Made by a program: the position numbers and the translations under genes
Shown: positions 6,892 through 10,290 of the stretch, in pieces
Numbering within the stretch: position 1 is the stretch's first letter
Layout: every line of letters starts with the position of its first letter
The notes under the pieces: generated by a model
Database searches by the model: none
Told to the model about the DNA's origin: nothing
Seen by the model: only the letters and a program-made list of their open reading frames with translations
Source of the DNA: Actinomycetota bacterium
Lineage (GTDB): Bacteria > Actinomycetota > Actinomycetes > S36-B12 > UBA5976
DNA: 10,290 bases
Assembly: GCA_026392535.1 (NCBI GenBank)
Contig: JAPLBX010000042.1
Span: forward strand, 8,243-18,532
Direction: 5' to 3'

Positions 6892-9783
6892 TCATTCTTT
6901 GATTTGTGGATCTACTTCATCACCAGGTGCCGGAGGAGTTGGTGGAATAAGTTGGTTTGGTCCGAATTCTGCAATCAAAGTTTCAGCATCAAGACCAAGT
7001 TCTTCTGCGATTCGATTTTCAAGATTTTCAATTCGCAAACGTTGTTCGGTGCGAGCCATCTCATCGCGGTGCACATCGTTTACAAGGCGATCGAGTTCTG
7101 CTGACAAATCGCGGATTTGGGTTCGAACTTGCCCAACTTCAATATCGCGAGCATCTCGAGCAAGTTCTGCTTGGGTGCGCTCAATGGAAGCTTCTTCGAG
7201 GGCAACTTCCAACCAAGAAAGTGATATTTGGGCACCCTTATCAACTGCTGAAGCAACGGATACTTCGCGAGCTCTGCGTTCTTTGCGCTCAGTAAAGCGG
7301 CGGCGGCTTTCGCGTTCATCCCGGGCAGCACGTTCAAGTTCTTCCGATCGACTAATTGCAGCCCGTTGACGCTCTTCACTTGTGCGAACTTGCAAACGAG
7401 CATCAACTTCTTTCTGGCGCTGCATTTCCACATCGGCAGCCAAAACATCTCGCAGTGTTGTGTCTGGGTCAGAATCATCGGTTGAATTTTCAGCAGCTGT
7501 AAGGCGCGTGTTTAGTTCAGTCAGACTTTGTTCGTCTGCAGTTATCGCTGATTCAGATGACGCAACTGCATTCTCTAAACGCTCAGCTTCGGCATTCGCA
7601 TTTCTAACTTCGGCACTCAATTGGCCAAGAGATTCTGCTACTGCAGCAAAGTGGGCATCTGAATCGTGCAGAATTGCCAATGTTGCATCAGATGCTTTTT
7701 GGGCAGCTTTAAGTTTTTCAGTGGCAGCGATTTGCTCGAATTTCAAACGCTCAACATCGTGAGCTGCTTTGTCACGAGCTGCTTTGGCATCATTTATTGC
7801 TGTTTGTATTTGCAATAGTGATGTTGCAGTTGATGAGCCACCAGAACCGCTAGTTCGGCCAAGAATGTCACCAAACTTGGTTACAGCGATTGCGGCTGGA
7901 CGTTCTAAGACAATCTGGCGTGCAATTTCTAGATCATCAACGATTACAACTCCGCGCAAAAGGATTTTTAATGATTTGCGCAAAGATTCATTGCAATCAA
8001 CCACATCAATTGCCATTACTGCGCCGTCTGGAAGTCGACGACCTACTAGATCTTCACCCACATCATTTGCTTCGGCAATTACAAAACCAGCTCGGCCAGC
8101 TGCATCATTTTTCAAAAGCTTCATAGCGTTTAGTGCCGAATCAACGCTGGAAACAGCAATTGCGTCGGCCGAATCTCCAAGTGCGGTTGCTACCGCATCT
8201 TCGTAGCCACTCTTGACTGAGATTAAGGCTGCAACTGTTCCGAGAATTCCCGAAACTTTCTCGCTTGCTGCAAGAAGAGCGGTACTTCCACCAGCTTTTG
8301 ATGCAGCCATTTCAAGTGCTTCGATTCGTGCAGTGAGGGTGGCTCGATCTCGCTCTGCAGTTACCTCTTCACGTTGTAAGTGTGAAAGTGCAGTTTCAGC
8401 ATCAAGGAATTCTCGATAAGATTTTTCGTAATCAGCATCCAGGTTTTCTTCACCTGCAGAAAGACCAGAAATCTTTCCCTCTTGCGCTTGAAATTCACGT
8501 TGGGCATTTCCGGCACGTTCTTTTGCACCTGAAATTTGTCCGCGAAGTTTTTCAATTTCATTCTTGCGAGTTTCAATTCGCTGTTTCATAGCTTCGATTT
8601 GTCCCGCAAGTCGGGTCAGGCCATCACGGCGATCTGCTGCAATCTTCTGCATTTCTTGAATGCGGCGATTTTCTTCTGCCAAAGCTGCTTCTGATTCACT
8701 GCGAGTCTTGGTGGAATCCAACAAAATGCTGCGGCCAGATTCAACATCGGCGGTAAGGGTTTCAGCTTCAATGCGAGCACTGCGGGCTTCGTTGTCTAGT
8801 TCTTCAGGATCGCGGCCAACTACTTCTTCCTCGACTGGTGAAAGCATGCGGATTCGCTCTTGAGCCAAAGTGGAAGTGCTGATGAAACGTTCGCGTAAAC
8901 CAGAGAGTTTGAACCAATTTTCTTGTGCCTTAGTAATTAGTGGAGCATCCGCCCGAATTTCAGCATCTAGCACTGCTTCGCGTGACTTCAAGTCAGACAG
9001 AGAACTTTCAACTTCAGTTCTACGTTCACGCAATGCAGTTTCGTCAGCTACTTCAGCCGCTAGTGCAGTCATAAGAGTAAGCAAGTCGTCTGCATACAAC
9101 CGGGACTTTGAATCACGGACATCGATTTGAATCACTTGGGCGCGACGCGCGACTTCAGCTTGCTTGCCTAGTGGTGTTAACTGGCGACGCAGTTCGGAGG
9201 TTAAGTCATTTAGACGAAGCAAGTTACTTTGCATTGCTTCTAGTTTGCGAAGAGTTTTCTCTTTGCGCTTACGGTGTTTTAAAACTCCGGCAGCTTCTTC
9301 GATAAATCCGCGTCGCTCTTCTGGAGTTGCATGCAAAATTGAATCAAGTTGACCTTGACCAACTATGACGTGCATTTCACGTCCAATGCCTGAGTCTGAT
9401 AAAAGTTCTTGAATGTCTAGCAACCTGCAATGTTCACCATTGATTGCGTATTCGGATCCACCGTTTCGAAACATGATGCGAGAGATCGTGACTTCGGTGT
9501 AATCAATAGGTAGCGCGCCATCTGAATTGTCGATGGTGAGAATTACTTCGGCTCGACCAAGTGGAGCTTTGTCGACGGTGCCAGCGAAGATTACGTCTTC
9601 CATCTTGCCACCGCGAAGAGATTTTGCGCCTTGCTCGCCCATTACCCATGAAAGGGCATCAACCACATTTGATTTACCAGAACCATTCGGACCAACTACA
9701 CATGTGATGCCAGGCTCAAATTCAAGGGTCGTTGAGGATGCAAAAGATTTAAACCCTTTTAGGGTCAAACTCTTGAGATACAC
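6892..9783 (-). CDS. smc: SMC chromosome condensation ATPase, N-terminal head, hinge and most of both coils (frame interrupted)
   Basis: SMC dimers with ScpA/ScpB organise and segregate the chromosome. The GTG start at 9783 has AGGGAG eight bases upstream and gives the canonical MYLKSLTLKGFKSFA. The 963 residues contain Walker A GPNGSGKS (31-38), the Q-loop VGQGQLD (141-147), GFIEEAAGVLKHRKRKE (159-175), the outgoing coiled coil (about 165-500), the hinge (about 505-645, starting KVSGILGTVAALI and rich in Gly/Ser near its end) and the returning coil to about 925. The frame then gives the family's LGLDAETLIAEFGP segment and ends DPQIKE at TGA 6894-6892. A whole actinobacterial SMC has about 1180-1200 residues with a C-terminal head; here that head is in another frame at 6911-6384. 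Treat the two as one broken smc gene. It lies 44 bp after mutM. Confidence 0.95.
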   Translation of the reverse strand: MYLKSLTLKGFKSFASSTTLEFEPGITCVVGPNGSGKSNVVDALSWVMGEQGAKSLRGGKMEDVIFAGTVDKAPLGRAEVILTIDNSDGALPIDYTEVTISRIMFRNGGSEYAINGEHCRLLDIQELLSDSGIGREMHVIVGQGQLDSILHATPEERRGFIEEAAGVLKHRKRKEKTLRKLEAMQSNLLRLNDLTSELRRQLTPLGKQAEVARRAQVIQIDVRDSKSRLYADDLLTLMTALAAEVADETALRERRTEVESSLSDLKSREAVLDAEIRADAPLITKAQENWFKLSGLRERFISTSTLAQERIRMLSPVEEEVVGRDPEELDNEARSARIEAETLTADVESGRSILLDSTKTRSESEAALAEENRRIQEMQKIAADRRDGLTRLAGQIEAMKQRIETRKNEIEKLRGQISGAKERAGNAQREFQAQEGKISGLSAGEENLDADYEKSYREFLDAETALSHLQREEVTAERDRATLTARIEALEMAASKAGGSTALLAASEKVSGILGTVAALISVKSGYEDAVATALGDSADAIAVSSVDSALNAMKLLKNDAAGRAGFVIAEANDVGEDLVGRRLPDGAVMAIDVVDCNESLRKSLKILLRGVVIVDDLEIARQIVLERPAAIAVTKFGDILGRTSGSGGSSTATSLLQIQTAINDAKAARDKAAHDVERLKFEQIAATEKLKAAQKASDATLAILHDSDAHFAAVAESLGQLSAEVRNANAEAERLENAVASSESAITADEQSLTELNTRLTAAENSTDDSDPDTTLRDVLAADVEMQRQKEVDARLQVRTSEERQRAAISRSEELERAARDERESRRRFTERKERRAREVSVASAVDKGAQISLSWLEVALEEASIERTQAELARDARDIEVGQVRTQIRDLSAELDRLVNDVHRDEMARTEQRLRIENLENRIAEELGLDAETLIAEFGPNQLIPPTPPAPGDEVDPQIKE

Positions 9784-9791
9784 CGCTCACG

Positions 9792-9797
9792 CTCCCT
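9792..9797 (-). promoter_or_regulatory. Ribosome binding site of smc (supports the GTG start)
   Basis: AGGGAG on the minus strand lies eight bases before the GTG at 9783. It supports that codon as the start of the canonical SMC N-terminus. Confidence 0.7.
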
Positions 9798-9827
9798 AGG
9801 CCACCGCGTCCAAATTAGGGGCAAACC

Positions 9828-10290
9828 CTACCCACCGAGGTTTCGAGCAGGTTGGCAACGGGGGCACCGGTGTGATGAGCGATTGGACCATGCTTCACGC
9901 ACGATTTGCCGCCCACAGCGGGCGCAGGGCTCGCCTTCTTGACCATAGGCGTTTAGTTCCACCTCAAACCAGCCGCTGTCGCCATTTACTCTCACATATT
10001 GCTCATCGAAGGATGTGCCACCGGCTGCAATGGCCCTCTGCATGATCTGCCTTAAGGCTTCCAATGTCTCTCGGACCTTAGATTCTTTCAATCGTGCGCC
10101 TGGGGTTAGGTAGTGGAGCTTGGTCTGCCAAAGCGCCTCATCTGCGTAGATGTTGCCGATTCCTGACACAAGGGTCTGATCCAGCAGCGCCCGCTTGATC
10201 TCGGTGTCTTTACGTTTGAGCTGGCTACGCCAGACATCATCGTCAAAGAGCGGATCCAGCGGATCTCGCGCGATATGGGCAACCTGTGCC
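9828..10290 (-). CDS. mutM: Formamidopyrimidine-DNA glycosylase, C-terminal part; runs off the right edge
   Basis: MutM (Fpg) removes 8-oxoguanine and ring-opened purines and cuts the abasic site. The frame is open to the right edge. The first whole codon is at 10289-10287 and 153 residues are visible, so roughly 130 N-terminal residues, including the catalytic Pro and Glu, lie outside. Seen are the helix-two-turn-helix part IKRALLDQTLVSGIGNIYADE (10199-10137), TSFDEQYVRVNGDSGWFE, and the C-terminal zinc finger CARC, 16 residues, CPRC (9926-9855) with the DNA-binding Arg in NRSS, an actinobacterial-looking version. An apparent GTG start at 10169 is internal and should not be used. Sampled lines give about 58% GC and many G/C-ending codons, against about 48% in the adjacent smc. 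Confidence 0.95.
   Translation of the reverse strand, partial: AQVAHIARDPLDPLFDDDVWRSQLKRKDTEIKRALLDQTLVSGIGNIYADEALWQTKLHYLTPGARLKESKVRETLEALRQIMQRAIAAGGTSFDEQYVRVNGDSGWFEVELNAYGQEGEPCARCGRQIVREAWSNRSSHRCPRCQPARNLGG

Noticed and set aside
6881..7369. 162-codon open frame on the plus strand over the end of smc
   Set aside because: Ser/Arg-rich antisense reading of coiled-coil codons, with no recognisable domain or ribosome site. The same holds for plus-strand frames at 7382-7762 and 7769-8206.
9816..9830. TAGGG/CCCTA small hairpin at the mutM stop
   Set aside because: Only five pairs, overlapping the stop codon; expected by chance and not followed by a U-run.

Overview
The window is an ordinary but informative housekeeping block from an actinobacterium. 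All genes are read leftward (minus strand). In transcription order they are mutM (C-terminal part only), smc, ftsY, amt, glnB/glnK, glnD and ffh (N-terminal part only). This order, with an ammonium-sensing trio between the two SRP GTPase genes and smc/mutM upstream, is the arrangement known from Streptomyces and its relatives. Base composition is low for that phylum: hand counts of sampled lines give about 40% GC in glnD, about 48% in smc and about 58% in mutM. Together with short intergenic spaces, this suggests a streamlined aquatic actinobacterium of the acI/Nanopelagicales kind. That placement is an inference from gene order and composition, not a proof.

Layout from right to left. 10289-9828 is the C-terminal half of the formamidopyrimidine-DNA glycosylase MutM. 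9783-6384 is the chromosome condensation ATPase SMC, broken near its C-terminal head. 6378-5395 is the SRP receptor FtsY. 5394-5239 is a 156-bp regulatory gap holding an inverted repeat and possible GlnR-type half sites. 5238-3925 is the ammonium channel Amt. 3923-3585 is the PII signal protein, coupled to amt. 3584-3446 is a 139-bp gap with a tandem repeat, a perfect 12-bp hairpin and a possible near-leaderless promoter. 3445-1118 is the PII nucleotidylyltransferase GlnD. 1076-1 is the SRP GTPase Ffh, which carries a one-base frameshift and runs off the left edge. No stretch over 300 bases lacks a gene, and I see no RNA gene, mobile element or CRISPR array.

How the genes work together. FtsY and Ffh are the two GTPases of co-translational membrane targeting. 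Amt, PII and GlnD form the nitrogen-sensing circuit: GlnD modifies PII at Tyr51 under nitrogen limitation, and unmodified PII plugs Amt. SMC and MutM serve chromosome organisation and oxidative DNA repair.

I found no undescribed system. The most notable observations are two reading-frame breaks in genes that are normally essential or important: a single extra base in an A4 run of ffh, and a loss of roughly 50-60 codons plus a frame change in smc. Two such lesions within 10 kb make assembly or consensus error the leading explanation, but a real split SMC with stop-restart geometry should be checked. The two regulatory gaps flanking the nitrogen genes are the other places worth a closer look.
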